Source: CBDAQA01 sp965247815 (GTDB lineage Bacteria; Planctomycetota; Phycisphaerae; Tepidisphaerales; Tepidisphaeraceae). From it: DNA of 64,000 nucleotides. The position numbers and the translations under genes are program-made. The stretch spans positions 310,001-374,000 of the forward strand of contig CBDFHW010000009.1 of the NCBI GenBank assembly GCA_965247815.1, given 5' to 3'. This document shows, in pieces, positions 55,137 to 63,842 of this stretch. The first letter of the stretch is position 1; each line of letters opens with the position of its first letter. The notes beneath the pieces were generated by a model. That model saw only the letters and a program-made list of their open reading frames with translations, was not told the DNA's origin and searched no databases.

Positions 55137-55694
55137 TCAACGATTGAAACCGAACACGTCGCGTACATCGCGCCGGGTGCATGGAAACAACAGCGCCACT
55201 GGTACGAACGCATGGTAGAGCAAGACAAAAAACACGTTTAGAATGTGATAGGTAATAAAGTCCGCACCCACGCCCCGGGGGTATGTATTTCCGACAATGT
55301 ACCCGCCTGCGGTGACCGTGAACGTAAGCCCCCAGAACATCGCGACTGCTGCCGAAGACCAAAGCACCACTGATCGGCTCATCGGATGCATGGCAAGCAT
55401 CAGAACGCCGCCGAGCAGTAACACGCACGCCGCCACCGTTACTAGGAGCGCGCTAAGAAGGCTGGCCGGCGTGTCGAATCGAATTGGGGTCGCCGCGCGA
55501 GCCCGCGTCGAGTGCCAGACGTAAATAAGCAATGCCGCGACCTCGGCAGCAACGACGATGGCCGGATAGGCGATCGCACCAACGCCGCCATGCGGACGAC
55601 CGGCAGCCACGGACCGTTCTGTGGCTCGAAGTAGCCCAGTGGCAAAGTGGGCTGGGCGGTGCGGAAGTCGGGCCGTGCTGGTGGCAACGATCAT
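55137..55694 (-). CDS. Hypothetical four-helix membrane protein
   Basis: 185 aa with about four transmembrane segments: AIYPAIVVAAEVAALLIYVW-type, LLSALLVTVAACVLLLGGVLML, VVLWSSAAVAMFWGLTFTV, and ILNVFFVLLYHAFVPVALLF. It resembles small uncharacterised membrane proteins. Start at ATG 55694 has weak support and a later start is possible. Follows the Uma2 gene by 19 bp on the same strand. Confidence 0.6.
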   Translation of the reverse strand: MIVATSTARLPHRPAHFATGLLRATERSVAAGRPHGGVGAIAYPAIVVAAEVAALLIYVWHSTRARAATPIRFDTPASLLSALLVTVAACVLLLGGVLMLAMHPMSRSVVLWSSAAVAMFWGLTFTVTAGGYIVGNTYPRGVGADFITYHILNVFFVLLYHAFVPVALLFPCTRRDVRDVFGFNR

Positions 55695-55713
55695 CCCCTT
55701 ACCCTGTCGGAAT

Positions 55714-56361
55714 TCAGAGTCCCTGACGGACCCAGTCGCGAAATTCCCGCATCAGGGAGGTACTCGGCGTGCTGTGTCGTCGGTCCAAAAAGCGGTTGAT
55801 GTCGCCGGTATGCAGAAACGGAAAACTTACGCTGGTGCTGATCGGCTGATATTCACCGCCCGCTAGTTGCAACAATTGCAGGCGGAAGCCGTCATGCCGC
55901 CAAATCTCCGGCACGCCGAGCGCGGCGTAGATCGGCATCCTCTTTATCGATCTGCTGGTGATGTCGACTTCGACGACTAGATCCGGAGGTGGATCAACGT
56001 CCAAATCCAGTTCGTCTTTGAAGCGAACTTTTTCTTCATTTTGAATGTAATAGCACTGGTCCGGTTCGAGACCTTTGCTCAGCAGCTTTCGGCGGAACGT
56101 GGCGGATCCCAGACCGAGCGTCGGTATATCCCTCTCTAGCGCAACGCAGTCCACCATCATTCCGATCAGGTACTTGATGCGCTCGTGCTTGGGCAGGGGT
56201 GACATGACCTCGATCCTTCCCTGGTCAAACGTGATTTGAAGATGCCGTTCACCCGCGGCTTCCATCATCATCTCGTAGAATTCCCAGGTCACTTTTTCCA
56301 AATACAAGTATTCATCGGGACGAGAAGCGGTGACCGGTGGTTCGAGCAGTGCTGTGGACAT
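55714..56361 (-). CDS. Uma2 family endonuclease-like protein (DUF820)
   Basis: 215 aa from the ATG at 56361 with GAGGAA ahead. Uma2/DUF820 features: IEVMSPLPKHERIKYLIGMMV near 50-70, GLGSATFRRKLLSKGLEPDQCYYI near 85-110, and DPPPDLVVEVDITSRSIKRMPIYAALGVPEIWRHDG near 125-160, holding the PD-(D/E)XK-like residues. The family is very abundant in planctomycetes and cyanobacteria; function is unknown. An extended frame to 57267 antisense to pgsA is not coding. Confidence 0.9.
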   Translation of the reverse strand: MSTALLEPPVTASRPDEYLYLEKVTWEFYEMMMEAAGERHLQITFDQGRIEVMSPLPKHERIKYLIGMMVDCVALERDIPTLGLGSATFRRKLLSKGLEPDQCYYIQNEEKVRFKDELDLDVDPPPDLVVEVDITSRSIKRMPIYAALGVPEIWRHDGFRLQLLQLAGGEYQPISTSVSFPFLHTGDINRFLDRRHSTPSTSLMREFRDWVRQGL

Positions 56362-56484
56362 GGCAAATTCCTCGGCGGTAACGGTACCGCTTATACCGCA
56401 GATCGATCGCGCGTTCACGCCGAATCTTATGGATGCCTGTCGGGGTAGTGATAACCCAACCGCTCCCGTACAATCCGCCGCCTC

Positions 56485-57129
56485 ATGTTTCGGCACGTGC
56501 CAAATGCTCTGACCGCCGGCCGGCTTTTGCTGGCGGTCGTCTTCTTCGCCCTCCTGTCGTACTACCAGCACGGCGGACGCGGCGACCCGACTCAACTGAA
56601 CATCGCGTTTATCCTTTATCTCGTGGCGGTCTTCACGGATTTCCTCGACGGGTATCTGGCCCGTAAATGGAAAGTCGAAGGCGCGTTCGGCCGGGTCGTC
56701 GACCCGTTCGTCGACAAGGTGCTCGTGCTCGGCACGTTCATTTTCTTCGCCGGCAAAAACTTCGTCATCCAGCAGGAACACACCGAAGTCGTCCGCACCA
56801 TCACCGGCGTGGCCCCGTGGATGGTGGTCCTGATCCTCGCCCGCGAGCTGCTGGTCACCAGCTTGCGCGGCATGAGCGAGAGCGGGGGCGCGAGCTTCGG
56901 GGCCGCGTTCCCCGGCAAGATCAAGATGGTGCTCCAGTCGGTGACCATTCTGGTGATTCTTCTGTACGTGAATTATTTCGACAGCCAGAGCGCACAGATC
57001 CAGGCCTACGCCGCGAAATTCCGGGACCTTTGCATCTGGCTGACCATCTCGGTCACGCTCTGGAGCGGAATGACCTACGTCCGTCGCGGCGTCGCCTTGT
57101 ACAAAGCCAGCACGGCTGCGACCGAGTAA
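56485..57129 (+). CDS. pgsA: CDP-diacylglycerol--glycerol-3-phosphate 3-phosphatidyltransferase
   Basis: 214 aa with several membrane helices. The CDP-alcohol phosphatidyltransferase motif D-G-x2-A-R-x8-G-x3-D-x3-D is complete, starting DGYLAR near residue 54. Makes phosphatidylglycerophosphate, which pgpA, 3 bp downstream, dephosphorylates to phosphatidylglycerol. Divergent from Uma2 across 123 bp. Confidence 0.96.
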   Translation: MFRHVPNALTAGRLLLAVVFFALLSYYQHGGRGDPTQLNIAFILYLVAVFTDFLDGYLARKWKVEGAFGRVVDPFVDKVLVLGTFIFFAGKNFVIQQEHTEVVRTITGVAPWMVVLILARELLVTSLRGMSESGGASFGAAFPGKIKMVLQSVTILVILLYVNYFDSQSAQIQAYAAKFRDLCIWLTISVTLWSGMTYVRRGVALYKASTAATE

Positions 57130-57132
57130 CGC

Positions 57133-57594
57133 ATGCGGAAGCTGATCGTTACTTTTTTCGGCTCCGGCATGGTGCCAGTCGCACCAGGGACCGCCGGGAG
57201 CGTAGCGGTCAGCGTGTTGCTGTATACGGTGTTTTACTTCGCGCATCCGACGTGGCAGCAGTGGCAAATGCTGCTGGCATTCGCCCTGCTGATTGCCTGC
57301 GTGCTGGCGGTCGCGCTTGGACGATGGGCTGTCGAGTACTTTGGTCGAAAAGACCCCCAGGCGTTTGTCCTCGACGAAGTAGCCGGCATCCTGTTAACGA
57401 ATCTGCTGCTGCCGTGGACGAACCCATTGCTCACCATTCCGCTGGCGCTTGTGGCATTCCGAATCTTCGACGTCACGAAGATCCCACCCGCGAAACAGCT
57501 CGAGAAGCTGCCCGCCGGCTGGGGCATCCTGCTGGACGATCTCGCCGCCGGCGTGTATGCCAACGTTCTCTGTCAGGTGCTGTTGCGCCTGTAA
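57133..57594 (+). CDS. pgpA: Phosphatidylglycerophosphatase A
   Basis: 153 aa, membrane protein. N-terminal FGSGMVPVAPGTAGS, the conserved VLDEVAGIL with the Asp-Glu pair near 77, and the C-terminal AGWGILLDDLAAGVYAN. Removes phosphate from phosphatidylglycerophosphate. Spacing to pgsA is 3 bp and to uppP 25 bp, so the three are one operon. Confidence 0.95.
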   Translation: MRKLIVTFFGSGMVPVAPGTAGSVAVSVLLYTVFYFAHPTWQQWQMLLAFALLIACVLAVALGRWAVEYFGRKDPQAFVLDEVAGILLTNLLLPWTNPLLTIPLALVAFRIFDVTKIPPAKQLEKLPAGWGILLDDLAAGVYANVLCQVLLRL

Positions 57595-57619
57595 ACCCGG
57601 TCTATCGAAGGAGTCTTGT

Positions 57620-58588
57620 TTGCTGAACGATTACATGCTGTCGGTGTTGCTGGGAATCGTCGAAGGTCTCACCGAGTTTCTTCCGGTCAGTTCGACGGCC
57701 CACCTGCGCCTGGCGCAGCTGCTGGCCGAGAATTATCACCTGACCAACATCGACATGAACGACCCTTACTGGAAGATGTACACGATCGTTATCCAGCTCG
57801 GCGCGATCCTCTGTCTGCCGGTCTATTTTGCTCCGCGAATTCTGAAGTTCATCGGCACTTTTCCCGGCGGCGAGCGCGGTGACCGAAACATTATCACTCA
57901 CCCGCTGAGCCTTGCGATGATCGCCTTCGTCGTCACGGCTATTCCGTCGTTCCTGCTGTCCAAGACCATCGGCAAGCACCTCGAAAGCTTCACCGTCATG
58001 GGAGCGGCGCTGTTGATCGGCGGGATCGTGATGTGGGTCGTCGACGCGATGTTCGGCCGCCCCCCCGCCACAGTCAGAGAAGTTGATACCCAGGTCACCG
58101 CCTCCCCACCGGAAAACCCGACCACCCCGGCCCGGCACTATCGCACCGAGCACATGGAGGAAATGACGCTGATCCAAGCCGTTTGGATTGGCGCGTGTCA
58201 AATTTTATCCGCCGTCTTCCCCGGCAGCAGCCGATCAATGTGCACGATTGCCGGTGGTCAATTGGCGGGCATGTCTCGGGCCTCGGCGTTGGAATTTTCG
58301 TTCTTCGTCTCCATCCCGACAATGTTCGTCGCGACCAGCTACACCCTGGTTAAAGCGCTCCATCCGAGCAAAGGAAAAGAAGCCGACGCGTTCAGTCCCA
58401 AGGGGATGACGTCGCACGACTGGATCGTGCTCGGCATCGGGTTCCTGGTTTCGTTCATCGTCGCGCTCGGCGTGGTCGCTTGGTTTATGGCCTGGGTGCG
58501 ACGCCGCGGCTTCACGGCGTTCGCAATCTATCGCATCATCGTCGGGTCCGCCGTCTTGTTCTGGGCCATTAAAACGCACGCGGGTTGA
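57620..58588 (+). CDS. uppP: Undecaprenyl-diphosphatase
   Basis: About 322 aa, starting at TTG 57620 with AAGGAG 6 bp ahead; a CTG at 57623 and ATG at 57635 are alternatives. Motif 1 GIVEGLTEFLPVSSTAHL near 10-28 and motif 2 FPGSSRSMCTIAGG near 205 are present, the second having MC where most have GA. A loop of about 35 residues (PPATVREVDTQV, SPPENPTTPARH) between them is longer than usual. It recycles the lipid carrier for peptidoglycan. An ORF starting further upstream at 57449 overlaps pgpA and is not used. Confidence 0.93.
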   Translation: MLNDYMLSVLLGIVEGLTEFLPVSSTAHLRLAQLLAENYHLTNIDMNDPYWKMYTIVIQLGAILCLPVYFAPRILKFIGTFPGGERGDRNIITHPLSLAMIAFVVTAIPSFLLSKTIGKHLESFTVMGAALLIGGIVMWVVDAMFGRPPATVREVDTQVTASPPENPTTPARHYRTEHMEEMTLIQAVWIGACQILSAVFPGSSRSMCTIAGGQLAGMSRASALEFSFFVSIPTMFVATSYTLVKALHPSKGKEADAFSPKGMTSHDWIVLGIGFLVSFIVALGVVAWFMAWVRRRGFTAFAIYRIIVGSAVLFWAIKTHAG

Positions 58589-58615
58589 AATCAACATAGC
58601 GGTGACTTCACGCAC

Positions 58616-58645
58616 AAAACCCACGGCCGGGCCGTGGGTTTTTTC
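58616..58645 (+). terminator. Rho-independent terminator after uppP
   Basis: AAAACCCACGGCC (58616-58628), one G, and its 13-bp complement (58630-58642), then T. Ends the pgsA-pgpA-uppP operon and lies 25-40 bp before argD. Confidence 0.92.
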
Positions 58646-58669
58646 GCGCAAAACAGTATCCTTCGCCGC

Positions 58670-59881
58670 ATGTCCGAAACGCAGCACATTGTCGAAGAAG
58701 GTAAGTCCGTCCTGATCGGGAACTACGCCCGCCTGCCGGTCGTGATGGCCCGCGGTGAAGGCTCGCGCGTCTGGGACACTGATAACAAAGAATACCTCGA
58801 CCTGTTCGCCGGTTTCGGGGCCGGAATTATTGGGCACTGTCATCCCGCTTTGATCGCCGCAGCCACAGAGCAGGCGAAGCAGCTCTGGCACGTGGGTAAC
58901 ACTTTTTATTCGACGCCGCAGATCGAACTCGCCCAGTGGTTGAACAAAACTGCCTTCATCGGCCAGGCGTTTTTCTGTCACAGCGGCCTCGAAGCCAACG
59001 AAGCCGCCGTCAAACTCGCACGGCTGCGAGGTCAACAGGCGTCGCCGCGGAAATGGAAAACCGTTTCGTTGAATCGCTCGTTCCACGGCCGGTCGATGGC
59101 CATGATCGCCGCCACCGGGAACCCCGCCGTCAAAGCCGGGTTCGAACCGATGACGCCCGGCTTTGTGCAGATCGATCCCGGTGACACCGAAGGATTGTCC
59201 GCCGTCGTCGACGAGGAAACCGCGGCCGTCATCGTCGAACCGATCCAGGGTGAAGGCGGCATCCACCCGATGTCTGTCGACTACGCCCTCGAATTACGAC
59301 GCCTCTGTGACCAACGGCAAGTGACTCTGATCTTTGACGAGGTCTGGACCGGTGGCGCTCGCACCGGCAAGTGGTTCGGTCATCAACATTTTGTTCCCGT
59401 CGGTTCGGACCAGATCGTGCAGCCGGACATCATCACGCTCGGTAAAGCAGTCGGCGGCGGGTTGCCGGTCGGGATCATGTTTGCCAGACCCGAAATCGCG
59501 AAGCTGCTGGTGCCCGGCAAACACGGCTGCACGCTCGGCGGGAATCCGATCTGCATGGCCGTGTCGAAAACCATCTTCGAGGTCGTCGATCGCGACCGCC
59601 TGACCGAGAACGCCGCCACGCTCGGTGAATACGGCATGGCCCGACTGAAAAACGAGAAGAAAATTGCCGGTAAGATCGCGGGCGTCCGCGGTAAAGGGTT
59701 AATGATCGGCATCGAGCTTAAAGCCCCGCCGGACAAGCTGGTCGAAAAGGGTCTGGAGCGCGGCGTTGTCATTAACCTGACGGCCAAGAATGTCATTCGG
59801 CTCGCCCCGCCGATCAACATCAGCCGGGAAGACTGGGACGCCGGTCTCGACCGAACCATCGAAGTGATCGCCAGCCTGTAG
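58670..59881 (+). CDS. argD: Acetylornithine aminotransferase
   Basis: 403 aa, class III pyridoxal phosphate aminotransferase. The N-terminal GxxG loop (FAGFGAGIIGHCHP), the PLP phosphate region (FCHSGLEANEAAVKLAR), Asp-binding FDEVWTGGARTG and the catalytic Lys in ITLGKAVGGGLPVG (near 260). Converts N-acetylglutamate semialdehyde to N-acetylornithine in arginine synthesis. I use the ATG at 58670; the frame opens to 58634 inside the terminator stem. Other class III members are possible. Confidence 0.92.
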   Translation: MSETQHIVEEGKSVLIGNYARLPVVMARGEGSRVWDTDNKEYLDLFAGFGAGIIGHCHPALIAAATEQAKQLWHVGNTFYSTPQIELAQWLNKTAFIGQAFFCHSGLEANEAAVKLARLRGQQASPRKWKTVSLNRSFHGRSMAMIAATGNPAVKAGFEPMTPGFVQIDPGDTEGLSAVVDEETAAVIVEPIQGEGGIHPMSVDYALELRRLCDQRQVTLIFDEVWTGGARTGKWFGHQHFVPVGSDQIVQPDIITLGKAVGGGLPVGIMFARPEIAKLLVPGKHGCTLGGNPICMAVSKTIFEVVDRDRLTENAATLGEYGMARLKNEKKIAGKIAGVRGKGLMIGIELKAPPDKLVEKGLERGVVINLTAKNVIRLAPPINISREDWDAGLDRTIEVIASL

Positions 59882-59932
59882 CGCCGCCGGCCCGCTGGAA
59901 CATGCGAACGCGCGATGTTCGAGTGAGATAAA

Positions 59933-60940
59933 ATGACGAGCAGACTATTGCCACCTGCGAGCGCCCCGAGCCCCCGTCTAAAAGCGACCGGTTTAGGCCG
60001 AGTCGTCCTGCTCGCGGCAATCATCCTCATCGCGAGCTGCAAGACGGGCTCAAAACCTGACCCGGCCACGACCCGGCCGACCACTGCGCCGGTTCCCGTC
60101 AGTTCCAGAATTATTTCGCTGACGGGACACGCGCTGCCCCGCGAAGACTCCCGCGACCCGCAACCGCAGTTGAACGCGATGGTGCACCTCGACGTTTACA
60201 CGGTCGAACTGCCCGAGGGCTCGGTCACTGCTAACGAGGATTTCTGGAAACGGGTCGACGAGCAGGCAGTGGGCGTCGGGCTCGAAGACCGTCTTTTTCG
60301 GAGCGGCATCCGGACGGGGCTCGTCCCGAAAATACTGAGCCCGTACTTCAGCCAATTCTTCGACAAAAATTCAATCCGCACCCGCATGACGACCGTTAAC
60401 GGGTTACATGCCGAGACCATCGAACTGGACGTCGGTGAAAAGCTGCGAACCCAAGACCTGTTTTACTTCGACAGCAAAGGCCAAGACATCGGTCGGACCT
60501 ATGACGATTGCGTGGACTACTTCGCGCTGGGTTTTGGCCCGACCCCCCGCAACCCCGGCGGTGTCCGGCTGACCCTATGCCCGGTCGTCAAAAGTGAGCG
60601 CCAGCGGCTCCAGTACACGTCACTGAACCAGGAATACGAATCTTCGCCGAAGGACGAAATCGACCAGCTTTTCGAGATCGGGATCAACGTAGATCTGCCC
60701 GATGACAGCTTTTTCATCGTCGCCCCCAGCATCGACGCGCGACGCCCGAGCAGCCTCGGTGGAAGGTTTCTAATCAAAAGCGACAAGTCCGAACGCGTCG
60801 AGCAGGTGATCGTTATCGTGCCGACGTTTTTGCGGTTAGACGGCAAACCGGTGGACGTGAACGGCCTGAATATGAAGAACAAAGATCCCGACGCGCCCGA
60901 GATCTCGCGCACGCTTCAGCGGGCCACGCGGGGCGGATAA
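59933..60940 (+). CDS. Hypothetical lipoprotein
   Basis: 335 aa. The N-terminus has a basic stretch and LLAAIILIASC lipobox (LIASC). Residues after 55 form a strand-rich domain, with HLDVYTVELPEGSVTAN and VIVIVPTFLRLDGKPVDV near the end. The latter is reminiscent of secretin-like or pilus-associated N-domains, but not enough to claim. It converges on the TolC gene with 24 bp of overlap of the ORFs (end 60940 and TolC stop 60916). Confidence 0.72.
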   Translation: MTSRLLPPASAPSPRLKATGLGRVVLLAAIILIASCKTGSKPDPATTRPTTAPVPVSSRIISLTGHALPREDSRDPQPQLNAMVHLDVYTVELPEGSVTANEDFWKRVDEQAVGVGLEDRLFRSGIRTGLVPKILSPYFSQFFDKNSIRTRMTTVNGLHAETIELDVGEKLRTQDLFYFDSKGQDIGRTYDDCVDYFALGFGPTPRNPGGVRLTLCPVVKSERQRLQYTSLNQEYESSPKDEIDQLFEIGINVDLPDDSFFIVAPSIDARRPSSLGGRFLIKSDKSERVEQVIVIVPTFLRLDGKPVDVNGLNMKNKDPDAPEISRTLQRATRGG

Positions 60941-62595
60941 TCCAGACTGACGACGCCCCGGCGTTCGAGCAGGGAACCTTCGATACGATAGAGGTCCACG
61001 AGCCCTTTCAGATAATTCGCGATCGCGACTGCCTGGGCGTTTTTGCTGTCCAGCAGTGCTTGCTGCGCGAGCGACACCAGAAGGCTGGTCGACTTACCGA
61101 CGCGATATTTTTCCTGCTCGACCTGCAACGCCGCGTCATTTGCGGCAAGCGTGGCGGCCGTGGCAGCGATCTGCTGCTGCGACCGGACCGCCTCCTGATA
61201 ACTGCTGCGGACGTCGAACTGAATCAGCTCGGTAAGGTTCGCGATCGCGTCGGCCGACTGATCACGGGTCGCCAACGCCGAGTTGTGCGCCGCCCGCGCC
61301 GCGCGGTTGAACAGCGGGTAGGCGAAATTCAATCCGGCCGACACGTCGTAACTCGCGGGATCGCTGAACCCGCCGGCGGTCGGGTAATGCGAATACCACG
61401 TCCGGCCGAGCGTCGCGAACAGGTCGAGCCTGGGTAACAAGCCGTTGCGCGTGCGAACGACGTCCAGGTTGCCACGCTCGACCTGCAACCGCGATTGATT
61501 CAGATCCGACCGGTAGACCAGTGCCACTCGAACGTGGGCGTCGGCGTCTTCGAGCAGACCGACCGGCATCGCCGGCTGCGTCAGGTGCAGTTGCGCGTCC
61601 CAGGCGGTTTCACCCCCCGGGCCTCTCGGGCTGATTAACCGGATAAAGCGGAGCCGCGACTGCTCGAGCGCGGCCCGCGCGTTGATCAATCCCTCCTGCC
61701 GCTGGGCGACCGTCGAAAGCGCTGCCGCCCGGTCACTGCTGGCATTCCGCCCGGAATGAATCAGCGCGTTGGTCTCTTCGAGTTGCGACTGCGCCACGTG
61801 CAGCGCGTTCTCGGCGATCTCCAGTTCGCGGTAATTCAATTCCAAGTCGATGTACGCCTGCTCGGTGTCCGACGCCAACTGCTCCGCCACGCCGCGCAAT
61901 TCATATTGCGACGTCAGCACATCCAACTGTGCCTGCCGGACGCTTACCAGGTTGGCTTCGACGCTCGCGCCCTGCAACAGCGACTGGGTCACACTCAGCC
62001 CCGCGCGGAGGGAACCGACCGCGTCCCGCCGGTCGCCGTAGAGCTGCGTCCCCTGGTAGCTTCCGGTCAGGTTCGCCCCGACGGTGGTGCCGGTCACGAA
62101 GAACTGCTGAAGCCCCGCCTGGGCTGTGATCGAGTTAAAGTCCGGGACCGCCGGCGCGATCGTCAGTCCGCTGCGGCTGCCGGAAATCGTGCTCGTCAAC
62201 GTCGGATCGAACGGCGCCAGGCTTGCATCCGCGGCAAACTTTGAAAGCGTCGGCGCGTACCGCTGCACCACCAGGCTTCGGTTGCCTTCCAGCGCCATCC
62301 GCACGGACTGTTCGATCGTGAGCTCCACCATCGGCCGGGTGGTCGCCGGCGGTGTCGCCTGAGTAGTGGGCAGGGTCGACGGCCAGCGTCCGTGATCGGT
62401 CGGCGGGTTCTCGACAGGTGTTTGCTTTGCGCGGGTGAGCGTCGCCGGGTCGGCGAGTGAATCGATCCGCGCTTGTTCGGCAAGCACCAGACGACCGTCG
62501 GAATCTGAAGCCGAGAAACAGCCCGTCATCGCAACGAAGGTGATCCCGACGGCGACTCTCACAGCGACAGCGATGCGGTGTCCCGGTTCACTCAT
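60916..62595 (-). CDS. TolC-family outer membrane efflux lipoprotein
   Basis: 559 aa from the ATG at 62595, which overlaps the stop of the permease upstream by 8 bp (ATGAGTGA). The N-terminus has a lipoprotein-type signal (VAMTGC). Two TolC repeats with long helical segments (LASDTEQAYIDLELNYRELEIAE, ALEQSRLRFIRLI, SYQEAVRSQQQIAATAA). Long Gln/Ala-rich coiled helices are typical. Forms the outer-membrane channel of an export system with the following MacB-like genes. An in-frame start at 62730 overlaps the permease and is rejected. Confidence 0.9.
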   Translation of the reverse strand: MSEPGHRIAVAVRVAVGITFVAMTGCFSASDSDGRLVLAEQARIDSLADPATLTRAKQTPVENPPTDHGRWPSTLPTTQATPPATTRPMVELTIEQSVRMALEGNRSLVVQRYAPTLSKFAADASLAPFDPTLTSTISGSRSGLTIAPAVPDFNSITAQAGLQQFFVTGTTVGANLTGSYQGTQLYGDRRDAVGSLRAGLSVTQSLLQGASVEANLVSVRQAQLDVLTSQYELRGVAEQLASDTEQAYIDLELNYRELEIAENALHVAQSQLEETNALIHSGRNASSDRAAALSTVAQRQEGLINARAALEQSRLRFIRLISPRGPGGETAWDAQLHLTQPAMPVGLLEDADAHVRVALVYRSDLNQSRLQVERGNLDVVRTRNGLLPRLDLFATLGRTWYSHYPTAGGFSDPASYDVSAGLNFAYPLFNRAARAAHNSALATRDQSADAIANLTELIQFDVRSSYQEAVRSQQQIAATAATLAANDAALQVEQEKYRVGKSTSLLVSLAQQALLDSKNAQAVAIANYLKGLVDLYRIEGSLLERRGVVSLDYPPRVAR

Positions 62596-63820
62596 ATCGG
62601 AGCGCCTCGATAGGGTCGAGGCGGGACGCCTGGATCGCCGGGTAGAGCCCCGCGACCACGCCGATGACAACGCTGAAACCGAGTCCGACCAGCACGGCGG
62701 GAATCGACAGCTCCGGCGGTGAAATGTCACCGGCGTTCAGCAGATGGTGCAGCACCCGGATGACCGTGATGCCCACCAGAACACCGACCAACCCTCCCAG
62801 CAGGCTGAGCGCGATCGCCTCGGCGATGAACTGGGCGAAGATGTCGCGATTCCAGGCGCCGATCGCTTTTCGAATGCCGATCTCGCGCACGCGCTCGTTG
62901 ATCGATGCGAGCATCAGGTTCATGATCCCGATGCCGCCGACCAGCAGCGTCACCGCGCCGATGCCGCAACCGACGACGTAGAAACTTTTCCGCATCGTGT
63001 TAAAGCTTTCGATGTTTTCCTGCGAGGTGTAAGCCTTGAAATCGTGAATCCCGCGGTGGGTCCGAGTCAGGATGCTGGTGACCTCGTCGACGGCTTTTGC
63101 CACGTTAATCGTCTCGTCTGCCTGTATGGTCAGTTCGGTCAGCTTGCTCTGGCCCGTCAGACGCTGCTGCATCGACGTGATCGGGACGAATGCCACCCGG
63201 TTTTTCCGCTCGAGAATGTTGAAGCTGCCCTGTGCAGATTGGTAGTCGTGGAGCAGGCCGACCACGCGGAACGGCTCGCGGTTGATCAGGATGGTTCTGC
63301 CGATTGGGTCCTCGCGTCCCTTGAATAAATCGTCGGCGGGCGTGCTGCCGAGCACCACCACCGGTTCCACGCGTTGCAGGTCGAGCTCGGAGATGAATCG
63401 ACCGCGGTCGACGACGTATTGCTCGACGGCCAGCACGTCCGGGGTAGCCCCTTTTGTTTCCATCTGCGTAGTGTTCCCCTTGAACGCCAGCATCATGTTC
63501 GACGAGCAAACCGGTGACACGTGTGCGGCGTGTTTCGAAAGCCGCCGGATGGTCGTCGCGTCGTCGACGGTCTGCCCCGGCGACATCGGTTCGAGGTTCT
63601 TCTGCTCCTTTGGCACGTTGTCCGTATAGACGTCCACGCGGTGTGCCCAGTCCATTTCCTGCTGATAATTATCCCACTGCTTGAACAGCCCGGTAATAAA
63701 ACCGGCGATTAGTACCAGCGACGCCACGCCGAGCATCACGCAGGTGATGGTCAGCAGCGAGCGGAGCTTGTGGGCTCCGATCTCGCCGAGGCCGTTGAGG
63801 ATTCCGAGTAGAAAAAACAT
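62588..63820 (-). CDS. MacB-type ABC transporter permease
   Basis: 410 aa. N-terminal helix (SLLTITCVMLGVASLVLIAG), a MacB periplasmic core domain (about 45-280), and three C-terminal helices with FtsX features (INERVREIGIRKAIGAWNRDIFAQFIAEAI, GVVAGLYPAIQASRLDPIEALRYE). Works with the ATPase gene 22 bp upstream and the TolC channel downstream as an efflux unit for a drug, peptide or lipid. A periplasmic adaptor gene is not seen in the window. Confidence 0.93.
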   Translation of the reverse strand: MFFLLGILNGLGEIGAHKLRSLLTITCVMLGVASLVLIAGFITGLFKQWDNYQQEMDWAHRVDVYTDNVPKEQKNLEPMSPGQTVDDATTIRRLSKHAAHVSPVCSSNMMLAFKGNTTQMETKGATPDVLAVEQYVVDRGRFISELDLQRVEPVVVLGSTPADDLFKGREDPIGRTILINREPFRVVGLLHDYQSAQGSFNILERKNRVAFVPITSMQQRLTGQSKLTELTIQADETINVAKAVDEVTSILTRTHRGIHDFKAYTSQENIESFNTMRKSFYVVGCGIGAVTLLVGGIGIMNLMLASINERVREIGIRKAIGAWNRDIFAQFIAEAIALSLLGGLVGVLVGITVIRVLHHLLNAGDISPPELSIPAVLVGLGFSVVIGVVAGLYPAIQASRLDPIEALRYE

Positions 63821-63842
63821 AAGAGACGTTCTTAGAAATCAG

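Noticed and set aside
56362..57267. Extension of the Uma2 frame to a 517-codon protein
   Set aside because: It would run antisense through pgsA and a ribosome site exists at the 56361 start.
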